In this document: one piece after another, positions 13,853 through 28,019 of the stretch
How positions within the stretch are numbered: the stretch's first letter is position 1
Layout of the letters: each line of letters starts with the position of its first letter
Source of the DNA: Paragordius varius
Taxonomy: Eukaryota > Nematomorpha
DNA: 64,000 nucleotides
Assembly: GCA_964247055.1 (NCBI GenBank)
Contig: OZ176050.1
Span: forward strand, 5,518,001-5,582,000
Direction: 5' to 3'
Notes under the pieces: generated by a model
What the model was told of the DNA's origin: nothing
What the model saw: only the letters and a program-made list of their open reading frames with translations
Databases searched by the model: none
Made by a program: the position numbers and the translations under genes

Positions 13853-16800
13853 TGTTGTTGAGAAGTTACGGTTTATTGTTGTTGGATATACTCATATTTG
13901 AATGGAAAATATAATTTGATTGTTGAGAAGTTACGGTTGATTATTGGATATACTCATATTTGAGTGGAAAATATAATTTGATTGTTGAGAAGTTACGGTT
14001 GATTGTTGGATATACTCATATTTGAATGGAAAATATAATTTGATTGTTCAGAAGTTAGGGTTGATTGTATATATACTCATATTTGAATGGAAAATATAAT
14101 TTGATTGTTGAGAAGTTACGGTTGATTATTGGAAATACTCATATTTGAATGGAAAATAAATTTTGATTGTTGAGAAGTTACGGTTTATTGTTAGATATAC
14201 TCACATTTAAGGAAAATATAATTTGATTGTTGAGAAGTTAGGGTGGATTGTTGGATATACTCATATTTGAGTGGAAAATATAATTTGATTGTTGAGAAGT
14301 TACGGTTGATTGTTGGATATACTCATATTTGAATGGAAAATATAATTTGATTGTTGAGAAGTTAGGGTTGATTGTTGGATATACTCATATTTGAATGGAA
14401 AATATAATTTGATTGTTGAGAAGTTACGGTTGATTGTTGGATATACTCATATTTGAATGGAAAATATAATTTGATTGTTGAGTAGTTACGGTTGATTGTT
14501 GGATATACTCATATTTGAATGGAAAATATAATTTGATTGTTGAGAAGTTACGGTTGATTATTGGATATACTCATATTTGAGTGGAAAATATAATTTGATT
14601 GTTGAGAAGTTACGGTTGATTGTTGGATATACTCATATTTGAATGGAAAATATAATTTGATTGTTGAGAAGTTAGGGTTGATTGTTGGATATACTCATAT
14701 TTGAGTGGAAAATATAATTTGATTATTGAGAAGTTACGGTTGATTGTTGGATATACTCATATTTGAATGGAAAATATAATTTGATTGTTGAGAAGTTACG
14801 GTTGATTGTTGGTTATACTCATATTTGAATGGAAAATATAATTTGATTGTTGAGAAGTTACGGTTTATTGTTAGATATACTCACATTTGAAGGAAAATAT
14901 AATTTGATTGTTGAGAAGTTACGGTTGATTATTGGATATACTCATATTTGAATGGAAAATATAATTTGATTGTTGAGAAGTTACGGTTGATTATTGGATA
15001 TACTCATATTTGAGTGGAAAATATAATTTGATTGTTGAGAAGTTACGGTTGATTGTTGGATATACTCATATTTGAATCGAAAATATAATCTGATTGTTGA
15101 GAAGTTAGGGTTGATTGTATATATACTCATATTTGAATGGAAAATATAATTTGATTGTTGAGAAGTTACGGTTGATTATTGGAAATACTCATATTTGAAT
15201 GGAAAATATAATTTGATTGTTGAGAAGTTAGGGTTGATTTTTGGGTATACTCATATTTGAATGGAAAATATAATTTGATTGTTGAGAAGTTACGGGTATT
15301 ATTGGAAATACTCATATTTGAATGGAAAATATAATTTGATTGTTGAGAAGTTACAGTTGATTATTGGAAATACTCATATTTGAATGGAAAATATAATTTG
15401 ATTGTTGAGAAGTTACAGTTGATTATTGGAAATACTCATATTTGAATGGAAAATATAATTTGATTGTTGAGAAGTTACGGTTGATTATTGGATACTCATA
15501 TTTGAATGGAAAATATAATTTGATTGTTGAGAAGTTACGGTTTATTGTTGGATATACTTATATTTGAGCGGAAAATATAAATTGATAGTTGAGGAGTTAC
15601 GGTTGATTGTTGGATATACTCATATTTGAGGGGAAAATATAATTTGATTGTTGAGAAGTTACGGTTGATTATTGGAAATACTCATATTTGAATGGAAAAT
15701 ATAATTTGATTGTTGAGAAGTTACGGTTTATTGTTGGATATACTTATATTTGAGCCGAAAATATAAATTGATAGTTGAGAAGTTACGGTTGATTGTTGGA
15801 TATACTCATATTTGAATGGAAAATATAATTTTATTGTTGAGAAGTTACGGTATATTGTTAGATATACTCATATTTGAGTGGAAAATATAATTTGATTGTT
15901 GAGAAGTTACGGTTTATTGTTAGATATACTCATATTTGAGTGGAAAATATAATTTGATTGTTGAGAAGTTACGGTTGATTGTTGGATATACTCATATTTG
16001 AGTGGAAAATATAATTTGATTGTTGAGAAGTTACGGTTCATTGTTGGAAATACTCATATTTGAATGGAAAATATAATTTGATTGTTGAGAAGTTAGGGTT
16101 GATTGTTGGATATACTCATATTTGAATGGAAAATATAATTTGATTGTTGAGAAGTTACGGTTTATTGTTAGATATACTCACATATAAAGGAAAATATAAT
16201 TTGATTGTTGAGAAGTTACGGTTGATTATTGGATATACTCATATTTGAGTGGAAAATATAATTTGACTGTTGAGAAGTTACGGTTGATTAATGATTATAT
16301 TTATATTTGAATGGAAAATATAATTTAATTGTTGAGAAGTTACGGTTTATTGTTGGATATACTCATATTTGAATTTAAAATATAATTTGATTGTTGAGAG
16401 GTTACGGTTGATTGTTGGAAATACTCATATTTGAGTGGAAAATATAATTTGATTGTTGAGAAGTTACGGTTGATTGTTGGATATACTCATATTTGAATGG
16501 AAAATATAATTTGATTGTTGAGAAGTTACGGTTGATTGTTGGATATACTCATATTTGAATGGAAAATATAATTTGATTGTTGAGAAGTTAGGGTTGATTG
16601 TTGGATATACTCATATTTGAGTGGAAAATATAATTTGATTGTTGAGAAGTTACGGTTGATTGTTGGATATACTCATATTTGAGTGGAAAATATAATTTGA
16701 TTGTTGAGAAGTTACGGTTGATTATTGGATATACTCATATTTGAATGAAAAATATAATTTGATTGTTGAGAAGTTACGGTTGATTGTTGGATATACTCAT

Positions 16801-19800
16801 ATTTGAGTGGAAAATATAATTTGATTGTTGAGAAGTTAGGGTTGATTATTGGATATACTCATATTTGAGTGGAAAATATAATTTGATTGTTGAGAAGTTA
16901 CGGTACATTATTGGATATACTCATATTTGAATGGAAAATATAATTTGATTGTTGAGAAGTTACGGTTGATTATTGGATATACTTATATTTGAATGGAAAA
17001 TATAATTTGATTGTTGAGAAGTTACGGTTGATTATTGGATATACTCATATTTGAGTGGAAAATATAATTTGATTGTTGAGAAGTTACGGTTGATTGTTGG
17101 ATATACTCATATTTGAATGGAAAATATAATTTGATTGTTGAGAAGTTAGGGTTGATTGTTGGATATACTCATATTTGAGTGGAAAATATAATTTGATTGT
17201 TGAGAAGTTACGGTTGATTGTTGGATATACTCATATTTGAATGGAAAATATAATTTGTTGTTGAGAAGTTACGGTTTATTGTTGTTGGATATACTCATAT
17301 TTGAATGGAAAATATAATTTGATTGTTGAGAAGTTACGGTTGATTATTGGATATACTCATATTTGAGTGGAAAATATAATTTGATTGTTGAGAAGTTACG
17401 GTTGATTGTTGGATATACTCATATTTGAATGGAAAATATAATTTGATTGTTCAGAAGTTAGGGTTGATTGTATATATACTCATATTTGAATGGAAAATAT
17501 AATTTGATTGTTGAGAAGTTACGGTTGATTATTGGAAATACTCATATTTGAATGGAAAATAAATTTTGATTGTTGAGAAGTTACGGTTTATTGTTAGATA
17601 TACTCACATTTAAGGAAAATATAATTTGATTGTTGAGAAGTTAGGGTGGATTGTTGGATATACTCATATTTGAGTGGAAAATATAATTTGATTGTTGAGA
17701 AGTTACGGTTGATTGTTGGATATACTCATATTTGAATGGAAAATATAATTTGATTGTTGAGAAGTTAGGGTTGATTGTTGGATATACTCATATTTGAATG
17801 GAAAATATAATTTGATTGTTGAGAAGTTACGGTTGATTGTTGGATATACTCATATTTGAATGGAAAATATAATTTGATTGTTGAGTAGTTACGGTTGATT
17901 GTTGGATATACTCATATTTGAATGGAAAATATAATTTGATTGTTGAGAAGTTACGGTTGATTATTGGATATACTCATATTTGAGTGGAAAATATAATTTG
18001 ATTGTTGAGAAGTTACGGTTGATTGTTGGATATACTCATATTTGAATGGAAAATATAATTTGATTGTTGAGAAGTTAGGGTTGATTGTTGGATATACTCA
18101 TATTTGAGTGGAAAATATAATTTGATTATTGAGAAGTTACGGTTGATTGTTGGATATACTCATATTTGAATGGAAAATATAATTTGATTGTTGAGAAGTT
18201 ACGGTTGATTGTTGGTTATACTCATATTTGAATGGAAAATATAATTTGATTGTTGAGAAGTTACGGTTTATTGTTAGATATACTCACATTTGAAGGAAAA
18301 TATAATTTGATTGTTGAGAAGTTACGGTTGATTGTTGGATATACTCATATTTGAGTGGAAAATATAATTTGATTGTTGAGAAGTTACGGTTGATTATTGG
18401 ATATACTCATATTTGAATGAAAAATATAATTTGATTGTTGAGAAGTTACGGTTGATTGTTGGATATACTCATATTTGAGTGGAAAATATAATTTGATTGT
18501 TGAGAAGTTAGGGTTGATTATTGGATATACTCATATTTGAGTGGAAAATATAATTTGATTGTTGAGAAGTTACGGTACATTATTGGATATACTCATATTT
18601 GAATGGAAAATATAATTTGATTGTTGAGAAGTTACGGTTGATTATTGGATATACTTATATTTGAATGGAAAATATAATTTGATTGTTGAGAAGTTACGGT
18701 TGATTATTGGATATACTCATATTTGAGTGGAAAATATAATTTGATTGTTGAGAAGTTACGGTTGATTGTTGGATATACTCATATTTGAATGGAAAATATA
18801 ATTTGATTGTTGAGAAGTTAGGGTTGATTGTTGGATATACTCATATTTGAGTGGAAAATATAATTTGATTGTTGAGAAGTTACGGTTGATTGTTGGATAT
18901 ACTCATATTTGAATGGAAAATATAAATTGATAGTTGAGGAGTTACGGTTGATTGTTGGATATACTCATATTTGAGGGGAAAATATAATTTGATTGTTGAG
19001 AAGTTACGGTTGATTATTGGAAATACTCATATTTGAATGGAAAATATAATTTGATTGTTGAGAAGTTACGGTTTATTGTTGGATATACTTATATTTGAGC
19101 CGAAAATATAAATTGATAGTTGAGAAGTTACGGTTGATTGTTGGATATACTCATATTTGAATGGAAAATATAATTTTATTGTTGAGAAGTTACGGTATAT
19201 TGTTAGATATACTCATATTTGAGTGGAAAATATAATTTGATTGTTGAGAAGTTACGGTTTATTGTTAGATATACTCACATTTAAGGAAAATATAATTTGA
19301 TTGTTGAGAAGTTACGGTTGATTGTTGGATATACTCATATTTGAGTGGAAAATATAATTTGATTGTTGAGAAGTTACGGTTCATTGTTGGAAATACTCAT
19401 ATTTGAATGGAAAATATAATTTGATTGTTGAGAAGTTAGGGTTGATTGTTGGATATACTCATATTTGAATGGAAAATATAATTTGATTGTTGAGAAGTTA
19501 CGGTTTATTGTTAGATATACTCACATATAAAGGAAAATATAATTTGATTGTTGAGAAGTTACGGTTGATTATTGGATATACTCATATTTGAGTGGAAAAT
19601 ATAATTTGATTGTTGAGAAGTTACGGTTGATTGTTGGATATACTCATATTTGAATGGAAAATATAATTTGATTGTTGAGAAGTTAGGGTTGATTGTTGGA
19701 TATACTCATATTTGAGTGGAAAATATAATTTGATTGTTGAGAAGTTACGGTTGATTGTTGGATATACTCATATTTGAATGGAAAATATAATTTGTTGTTG

Positions 19801-20000
19801 AGAAGTTACGGTTTATTGTTGTTGGATATACTCATATTTGAATGGAAAATATAATTTGATTGTTGAGAAGTTACGGTTGATTATTGGATATACTCATATT
19901 TGAGTGGAAAATATAATTTGATTGTTGAGAAGTTACGGTTGATTGTTGGATATACTCATATTTGAATGGAAAATATAATTTGATTGTTCAGAAGTTAGGG
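13853..20000. repeat. higher-order duplications inside the satellite
   Basis: Rare unit variants recur at fixed distances. AATTTGTTGTTGAGAAG followed by GTTGTTGGATAT occurs near 13,853, 17,256 and 19,793 (spacings 3,403 and 2,537). TTAGGGTGGATTG occurs near 14,241, 17,644 and 20,181, with the same two spacings. TTGTTGGTTATAC near 14,811 and 18,214 again differs by 3,403. ACGGGTATTATTGG near 12,570 and 15,294 gives 2,724. These are whole-unit multiples (about 55, 41 and 44 units), so blocks of 2.5-3.4 kb were duplicated recently by unequal exchange or amplification. Confidence 0.85.
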
Positions 20001-22482
20001 TTGATTGTATATATACTCATATTTGAATGGAAAATATAATTTGATTGTTGAGAAGTTACGGTTGATTATTGGAAATACTCATATTTGAATGGAAAATAAA
20101 TTTTGATTGTTGAGAAGTTACGGTTTATTGTTAGATATACTCACATTTAAGGAAAATATAATTTGATTGTTGAGAAGTTAGGGTGGATTGTTGGATATAC
20201 TCATATTTGAGTGGAAAATATAATTTGATTGTTGAGAAGTTACGGTTGATTGTTGGATATACTCATATTTGAATGGAAAATATAATTTGATTGTTGAGAA
20301 GTTAGGGTTGATTGTTGGATATACTCATATTTGAATGGAAAATATAATTTGATTGTTGAGAAGTTACGGTTGATTGTTGGATATACTCATATTTGAATGG
20401 AAAATATAATTTGATTGTTGAGTAGTTACGGTTGATTGTTGGATATACTCATATTTGAATGGAAAATATAATTTGATTGTTGAGAAGTTACGGTTGATTA
20501 TTGGATATACTCATATTTGAATGGAAAATATAATTTGATTGTTGAGAAGTTAGGGTTGATTTTTGGGTATACTCATATTTGAATGGAAAATATAATTTGA
20601 TTGTTGAGAAGTTACGGGTATTATTGGAAATACTCATATTTGAATGGAAAATATAATTTGATTGTTGAGAAGTTACAGTTGATTATTGGAAATACTCATA
20701 TTTGAGTGGAAAATATAATTTGATTGTTGAGAAGTTACGGTTGATTGTTGGATATACTCATATTTGAGTGGAAAATATAATTTGATTGTTGAGAAGTTAC
20801 GGTTGATTGTTGGATATACTCATATTTGAATGGAAAATATAATTTGATTGTTGAGAAGTTAGGGTTGATTGTTGGATATACTCATATTTGAGTGGAAAAT
20901 ATAATTTGATTATTGAGAAGTTACGGTTGATTGTTGGATATACTCATATTTGAATGGAAAATATAATTTGATTGTTGAGAAGTTACGGTTGATTGTTGGT
21001 TATACTCATATTTGAATGGAAAATATAATTTGATTGTTGAGAAGTTACGGTTTATTGTTAGATATACTCACATTTGAAGGAAAATATAATTTGATTGTTG
21101 AGAAGTTACGGTTGATTATTGGATATACTCATATTTGAGTGGAAAATATAATTTGATTGTTGAGAAGTTACGGTTGATTGTTGGATATACTCATATTTGA
21201 ATCGAAAATATAATCTGATTGTTGAGAAGTTAGGGTTGATTGTATATATACTCATATTTGAATGGAAAATATAATTTGATTGTTGAGAAGTTACGGTTGA
21301 TTATTGGAAATACTCATATTTGAATGGAAAATATAATTTGATTGTTGAGAAGTTAGGGTTGATTTTTGGGTATACTCATATTTGAATGGAAAATATAATT
21401 TGATTGTTGAGAAGTTACGGGTATTATTGGAAATACTCATATTTGAATGGAAAATATAATTTGATTGTTGAGAAGTTACAGTTGATTATTGGAAATACTC
21501 ATATTTGAATGGAAAATATAATTTGATTGTTGAGAAGTTACAGTTGATTATTGGAAATACTCATATTTGAATGGAAAATATAATTTGATTGTTGAGAAGT
21601 TACGGTTGATTATTGGATACTCATATTTGAATGGAAAATATAATTTGATTGTTGAGAAGTTACGGTTTATTGTTGGATATACTTATATTTGAGCGGAAAA
21701 TATAAATTGATAGTTGAGGAGTTACGGTTGATTGTTGGATATACTCATATTTGAGGGGAAAATATAATTTGATTGTTGAGAAGTTACGGTTGATTATTGG
21801 AAATACTCATATTTGAATGGAAAATATAATTTGATTGTTGAGAAGTTACGGTTTATTGTTGGATATACTTATATTTGAGCCGAAAATATAAATTGATAGT
21901 TGAGAAGTTACGGTTGATTGTTGGATATACTCATATTTGAATGGAAAATATAATTTTATTGTTGAGAAGTTACGGTATATTGTTAGATATACTCATATTT
22001 GAGTGGAAAATATAATTTGATTGTTGAGAAGTTACGGTTTATTGTTAGATATACTCATATTTGAGTGGAAAATATAATTTGATTGTTGAGAAGTTACGGT
22101 TGATTGTTGGATATACTCATATTTGAGTGGAAAATATAATTTGATTGTTGAGAAGTTACGGTTCATTGTTGGAAATACTCATATTTGTTGAGAAGTTACG
22201 GTTGATTGTTGGATATACTCATATTTGAATGGAAAATATAATTTGATTGTTGAGAAGTTAGGGTTGATTGTTGGATATACTCATATTTGAGTGGAAAATA
22301 TAATTTGATTATTGAGAAGTTACGGTTGATTGTTGGATATACTCATATTTGAATGGAAAATATAATTTGATTGTTGAGAAGTTACGGTTGATTGTTGGTT
22401 ATACTCATATTTGAATGGAAAATATAATTTGATTGTTGAGAAGTTACGGTTTATTGTTAGATATACTCACATTTGAAGGAAT

Positions 22483-22653
22483 AATATCCAATAATGTACC
22501 GTAACTTCTCAACAATCAAATTATATTTTCCACTCAAATATGAGTATATCCAATAATAAACCGTAACTTCTCAACAATCAAATTATATTTTCCATTCAAA
22601 TATGAGTATATCCAACAATCAACCGTAACTTCTCAACAATCAAATTATATTTT
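22483..22653 (-). repeat. inverted block of the satellite
   Basis: About 171 bp (2.75 units) runs in the opposite orientation: the + strand reads CCGTAACTTCTCAACAATCA and CATTCAAATATGAGTATATC. Orientation switches abruptly after CACATTTGAAGGA and switches back at TATACTCATATTTGATTGG. No other inversion was seen in the array. Confidence 0.93.
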
Positions 22654-25600
22654 CTATACTCATATTTGATTGGAGAATATAATTTGATTGTTGAGAAGTT
22701 ACGGTTGATTGTTGGATATACTCATATTTGATTGGAGAATATAATTTTATTGTTGAGAAGTTACGATTGATTGGATATACTCATATTTGAATGGAAAATA
22801 TAATTTGATTGTTGAGAAGTTAGGGTTGATTGTTGGATATACTCATATTTGAATGGAAAATTTGATTGTTGAGAAGTTACGGTTGATTATTGGAAATACT
22901 CATATTTGAATGGAAAATATAATTTGATTGTTGAGAAGTTAGGGTTGATTTTTGGATATACTCATATTTGAATGGAAAATATAATTTGATTGTTGAGAAG
23001 TTACGGTTGATTATTGGAAATACTCATATTTGAATGGAAAATATAATTTGATTGTTGAGAAGTTACGGTTTATTGCTAGATATACTCATATTTGAGTGGA
23101 AAAACGGTTGATTGTTGGATATACTCATATTTGAATGGAAAATATAATTTGATTGTTGAGAAGTTACGGTTTATTATTGGATATACTCATATTTGAGTGG
23201 AAAATATAATTTGATTGTTGAGAAGTTACGGTACATTATTGGATATTATCATATTTGAATGGAAAATATAATTTGATAGTTGAGAAGTTACGGTTGATTA
23301 TTGGATATACTCATATTTGAGTGGAAAATATAATTTGATTGTTGAGAAGTTACGGTTGATTATTGGATATACTCATATTTGAATGGAAAATATAATTTGA
23401 TAGTTGAGAAGTTACGGTTGATTATTGGATATACTCATATTTGAGTGGAAAATATAATTTGATAGTTGAGAAGTTACGGTTGATTATTGGATATACTCAT
23501 ATTTGAATGGAAAATATAATTTGATTGTTTAGGAGTTACGGTTGATTGTTGGATATACTCATATTTGAATGGAAAATATAATTTGATTGTAAAGAAGTTA
23601 CGGTTTATTGTTAGATATACTCACATTTGAAGGAAAATATAATTTGATTGTTGAGAAGTTACGGTTGATATTTGGATATACTCATATTTGAATGGAAAAT
23701 ATAATTTGATTGTTGAGAAGTTACGGTTGATTGTTGGATATACTCATATTTGAATGGAAAATATAATTTGATTGTTGAGAAGTTAGGGTTGATTGTTGGA
23801 TATACTCATATTTGAATGGAAAATATAATTTGATTGTTGAGAAGTTACTTTTGATTATTGGAAATACTCATATTTGAATGGAAAATATAATTTGATTGTT
23901 GAGAAGTTAGGGTTGATTTTTGGATAATATCATATTTGAATGGAAAATATATTTTGATTGTTGAGAAGTTACGGTTGATTATTGGAAATACTCATATTTG
24001 AATGGAAAATATAATTTGATTGTTGAGAAGTTACGGTTTATTGTTAGATATACTCATATTTGAGTGGAAAATATAATTTGATTGTTGTGAAGTTACGGTT
24101 GATTATTGGATATACTCATATTTGAGTGGAAAATATAATTTGATTGTTGAGAAGTTACGGTTGATTGTTGGATATACTCATATTTGATTGGAGAATATAA
24201 TTTGATTGTTGAGAAGTTACGGTTGATTGTTGGATATACTCATATTTGATTGGAGAATATAATTTTATTGTTGAGAAGTTACGATTGATTGGATATACTC
24301 ATATTTGAATGGAAAATATAATTTGATTGTTGAGAAGTTAGGGTTGATTGTTGGATATACTCATATTTGAATGGAAAATTTGATTGTTGAGAAGTTACGG
24401 TTGATTATTGGAAATACTCATATTTGAATGGAAAATATAATTTGATTGTTGAGAAGTTAGGGTTGATTTTTGGATATACTCATATTTGAATGGAAAATAT
24501 AATTTGATTGTTGAGAAGTTACGGTTGATTATTGGAAATACTCATATTTGAATGGAAAATATAATTTGATTGTTGAGAAGTTACGGTTTATTGCTAGATA
24601 TACTCATATTTGAGTGGAAAATATAATTTGATTGTTGAGAAGTTACGGTTGATTATTGGATATACTCATATTTGATTGGAGAATATAATTTGATTGTTGA
24701 GAAGTTACGGTTTATTGCTAGATATACTCATATTTGAGTGGAAAATATAATTTGATTGTTGAGAAGTTACGGTTGATTGTTGGATATACTCATATTTGAT
24801 TGGAGAATATAATTTGATTGTTGAGAAGTTACGGTTGATTGTTGGATATACTGATATTTGAATGGAAAATATAATTTTATTGTTGAGAAGTTACGATTGA
24901 TTGGATATACTCATATTTGAATGGAAAATATAATTTGATTGTTGAGAAGTTACGGTTGATTATTGGAAATACTCATATTTGAATGGAAAATATAATTTGA
25001 TTGTTGAGAAGTTACGGTTTATTATTGGATATACTCATATTTGAGTGGAAAATATAATTTGATTGTTGAGAAGTTACGGTTTATTATTGGATATACTCAT
25101 ATTTGAGTGGAAAATATAATTTGATTGTTGAGAAGTTACGGTACATTATTGGATATACTCATATTTGAATGGAAAATATAATTTGATAGTTGAGAAGTTA
25201 CGGTTGATTATTGGATATACTCATATTTGAGTGGAAAATATAATTTGATTGTTGAGAAGTTACGGTTGATTATTGGAAATACTCATATTTGAATGGAAAA
25301 TATAATTTGATTGTTGAGAAGTTACGGTTTATTATTGGATATACTCATATTTGAATGGAAAATATAATTTGATAGTTGAGAAGTTACGGTTGATTGTTGG
25401 ATATACTCATATTTGAGTGGAAAATATAATTTGATTGTTGAGAAGTTACGGTTGATTATTGGAAATACTCATATTTGAATGGAAAATATAATTTGATTGT
25501 TGAGAAGTTACGGTTTATTATTGGATATACTCATATTTGAGTGGAAAATATAATTTGATTGTTGAGAAGTTACGGTTTATTATTGGATATACTCATATTT

Positions 25601-27790
25601 GAGTGGAAAATATAATTTGATTGTTGAGAAGTTACGGTACATTATTGGATATACTCATATTTGAATGGAAAATATAATTTGATAGTTGAGAAGTTACGGT
25701 TGATTATTGGATATACTCATATTTGAGTGGAAAATATAATTTGATTGTTGAGAAGTTACGGTTGATTATTGGATATACTCATATTTGAATGGAAAATATA
25801 ATTTGATTGTTGAGAAGTTACGGTTGATTGTTGGATATACTCATATTTGAATGGAAAATATAATTTGATAGTTGAGAAGTTACGGTTGATTATTGGATAT
25901 ACTCATATTTGAGTGGAAAATATAATTTGATAGTTGAGAAGTTACGGTTGATTATTGGATATACTCATATTTGAATGGAAAATATAATTTGATTGTTGAG
26001 AAGTTACGGTTGATTGTTGGATTTACTCACATTTGAAGGAAAATATAATTTGATTGTTGAGAAGTTACGGTTGATTATTGGATATACTCATATTTGATTG
26101 GAAAATATAATTTGATTGTTGAGAAGTTACGGTTGATTGTTGGATATACTCATATTTGAATGGAAAATATAATTTGATTGTTGAGAAGTTACGGTTTATT
26201 GTTAGATATACTCACATTTGAAGGAAAATATAATTTGATTGTTGAGAAGTTACGGTTGATTATTGGATATACTCATATTTGATTGGAAAATATAATTTGA
26301 TTGTTGAGAAGTTACGGTTGATTGTTGGATATACTCATATTTGAATGGAAAATATAATTTGATTGTTGAGAAGTTAGGGTTGATTGTTGGATATACTCAT
26401 ATTTGAATGGAAAATATAATTTGATTGTTGAGAAGTTACGGTTGATTATTGGAAATACTCATATTTGAATGGAAAATATAATTTGATTGTTGAGAAGTTA
26501 GGGTTGATTGTTGGATATACTCATATTTGAATGGAAAATATAATTTGATTGTTGAGAAGTTACGGTTGATTATTGGAAATACTCATATTTGAATGGAAAA
26601 TATAATTTGATTGTTGAGAAGTTAGGGTTGATTTTTTGATATACTCATATTTGAATGGAAAATATAATTTGATTGTTGAGAAGTTACGGTTGATTATTGG
26701 AAATACTCATATTTGAATGGAAAATATAATTTGATTGTTGAGAAGTTACGGTTTATTGTTAGATATACTCATATTAGAGTGGAAAATATAATTTGATTGT
26801 TGAGAAGTTACAGTTGATTATTGGAAATACTCATATTTGAATGGAAAATATAATTTGATTGTTGAGAAGTTAGGGTTGATTGTTGGATATACTCATATTT
26901 GAATGGAAAATATAATTTGATTGTTGAGAAGTTACGGTTGATTATTGGAAATACTCATATTTGAATGGAAAATATAATTTGATTGTTGAGAAGTTACGGT
27001 TTATTGTTGGATATACTCATATTTGAGTGGAAAATATAATTTGATTGTTGAGAAGTTACGGTTGATTGTTGGATATACTCATATTTGAATGGAAAATATA
27101 ATTTGATTGTTGAGAAGTTACGGTTGATTATTGGAAATACTCATATTTGAATGGAAAATATAATTTGATTGTTGAGAAGTTACGGTTTATTGTTAGATAT
27201 ACTTATATTTGAGCGGAAAATATAAATTGATAGTTGAGAAGTTACGGTTGATTGTTGGATATACTCATATTTGAGTGGAAAATATAATTTGATTGTTGAG
27301 AAGTTAGGGTTGATTGTTGGATATACTCATATTTGAATGGAAAATATAATTTGATTGTTGAGAAATTAGGGTTGGTTGGATATACTCATATTTGAATGGA
27401 AAATATAATTTGATTGTTGAGAAGTTACGGTTTATTGTTAGATATACTCATATTTGAGTGGAAAATATAATTTGATTGTTGAGAAGTTACGGTTGATTAT
27501 TGGAAATACTCATATTTGAATGGAAAATATAATTTGATTGTTGAGAAGTTACGGTTTAATGTTGGATATACTTATATTTGAGCGGAAAATATAAATTGAT
27601 AGTTGAGAAGTTACGGTTGATTGTTGGATATACTCATATTTGAGTGGAAAATATAATTTGATTGTTGAGAAGTTACGGTTTATTGTTGGATATACTCATA
27701 TTTGAATTTAAAATATAATTTTATTGTTGAGAAGTTACGGTTGATTGGATATACTCATATTTGAGTGGAAAATATAATTTGATTGTTGAG

Positions 27791-28019
27791 ATTTTATATA
27801 TATGAGAAAAAAAACCAGAAGGTTGATTAGAAAACTTAACCGGTTTTAGGAGCCAGGTGCTATTTTCTGGTATAAATATTTTCGCACATAAATTTGTATT
27901 AGTTTCTCCAGAGCAAGTTCAAAAAATAAATTAATTTAGGATCTATCATATTGGGCCAAATATAAAATCATGCATTTGTTTTAGGCACAATCTGCAAAAA
28001 TATTTTTTGAAACAGAGGA
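27791..28019. other. array edge to LINE, no gene seen
   Basis: AT-rich sequence between the last satellite unit and the first recognisable LINE coding sequence. It may be the decayed upstream part of the LINE. It contains no open frame or repeat I recognise. Confidence 0.6.

Larger units (their letters stand above)
1..27790. repeat. 62-bp satellite DNA array, about 445 units
   Basis: The whole left 43% of the window is one head-to-tail array. The unit is 62 bp, measured from successive GTTGGATATACTCATATTTG starts at 1, 63 and 125. The second part of the unit carries TTTGATTGTTGAGAAGTTAC. Units differ mainly at a few diagnostic sites: TTACGG or TTAGGG, TTGAATGG or TTGAGTGG, TTGTTGG or TTATTGG, plus rarer variants such as TTTTAGCCG and ACATTTGAAGG. 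Small deletions also occur. Because 62 is not a multiple of three, frames rotate and the array has no coding potential; a 64-codon open frame at 8,550-8,744 (-) is chance. The array begins before base 1, so its full length is unknown. It ends at 27,790, next to a decayed LINE. A pericentromeric, subtelomeric or interstitial heterochromatic block is likely, but the sequence does not say which. Confidence 0.98.

Noticed and set aside
1-27790. TTAGGG strings in many satellite units suggesting telomeric repeats
   Set aside because: They occur once per 62-bp unit as a variant of TTACGG and are never in tandem, so this is a single-base difference rather than telomere sequence.
1-27790. CRISPR-like regular repetition
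   Set aside because: Units are contiguous with no unique spacers, and the genes nearby are eukaryotic.
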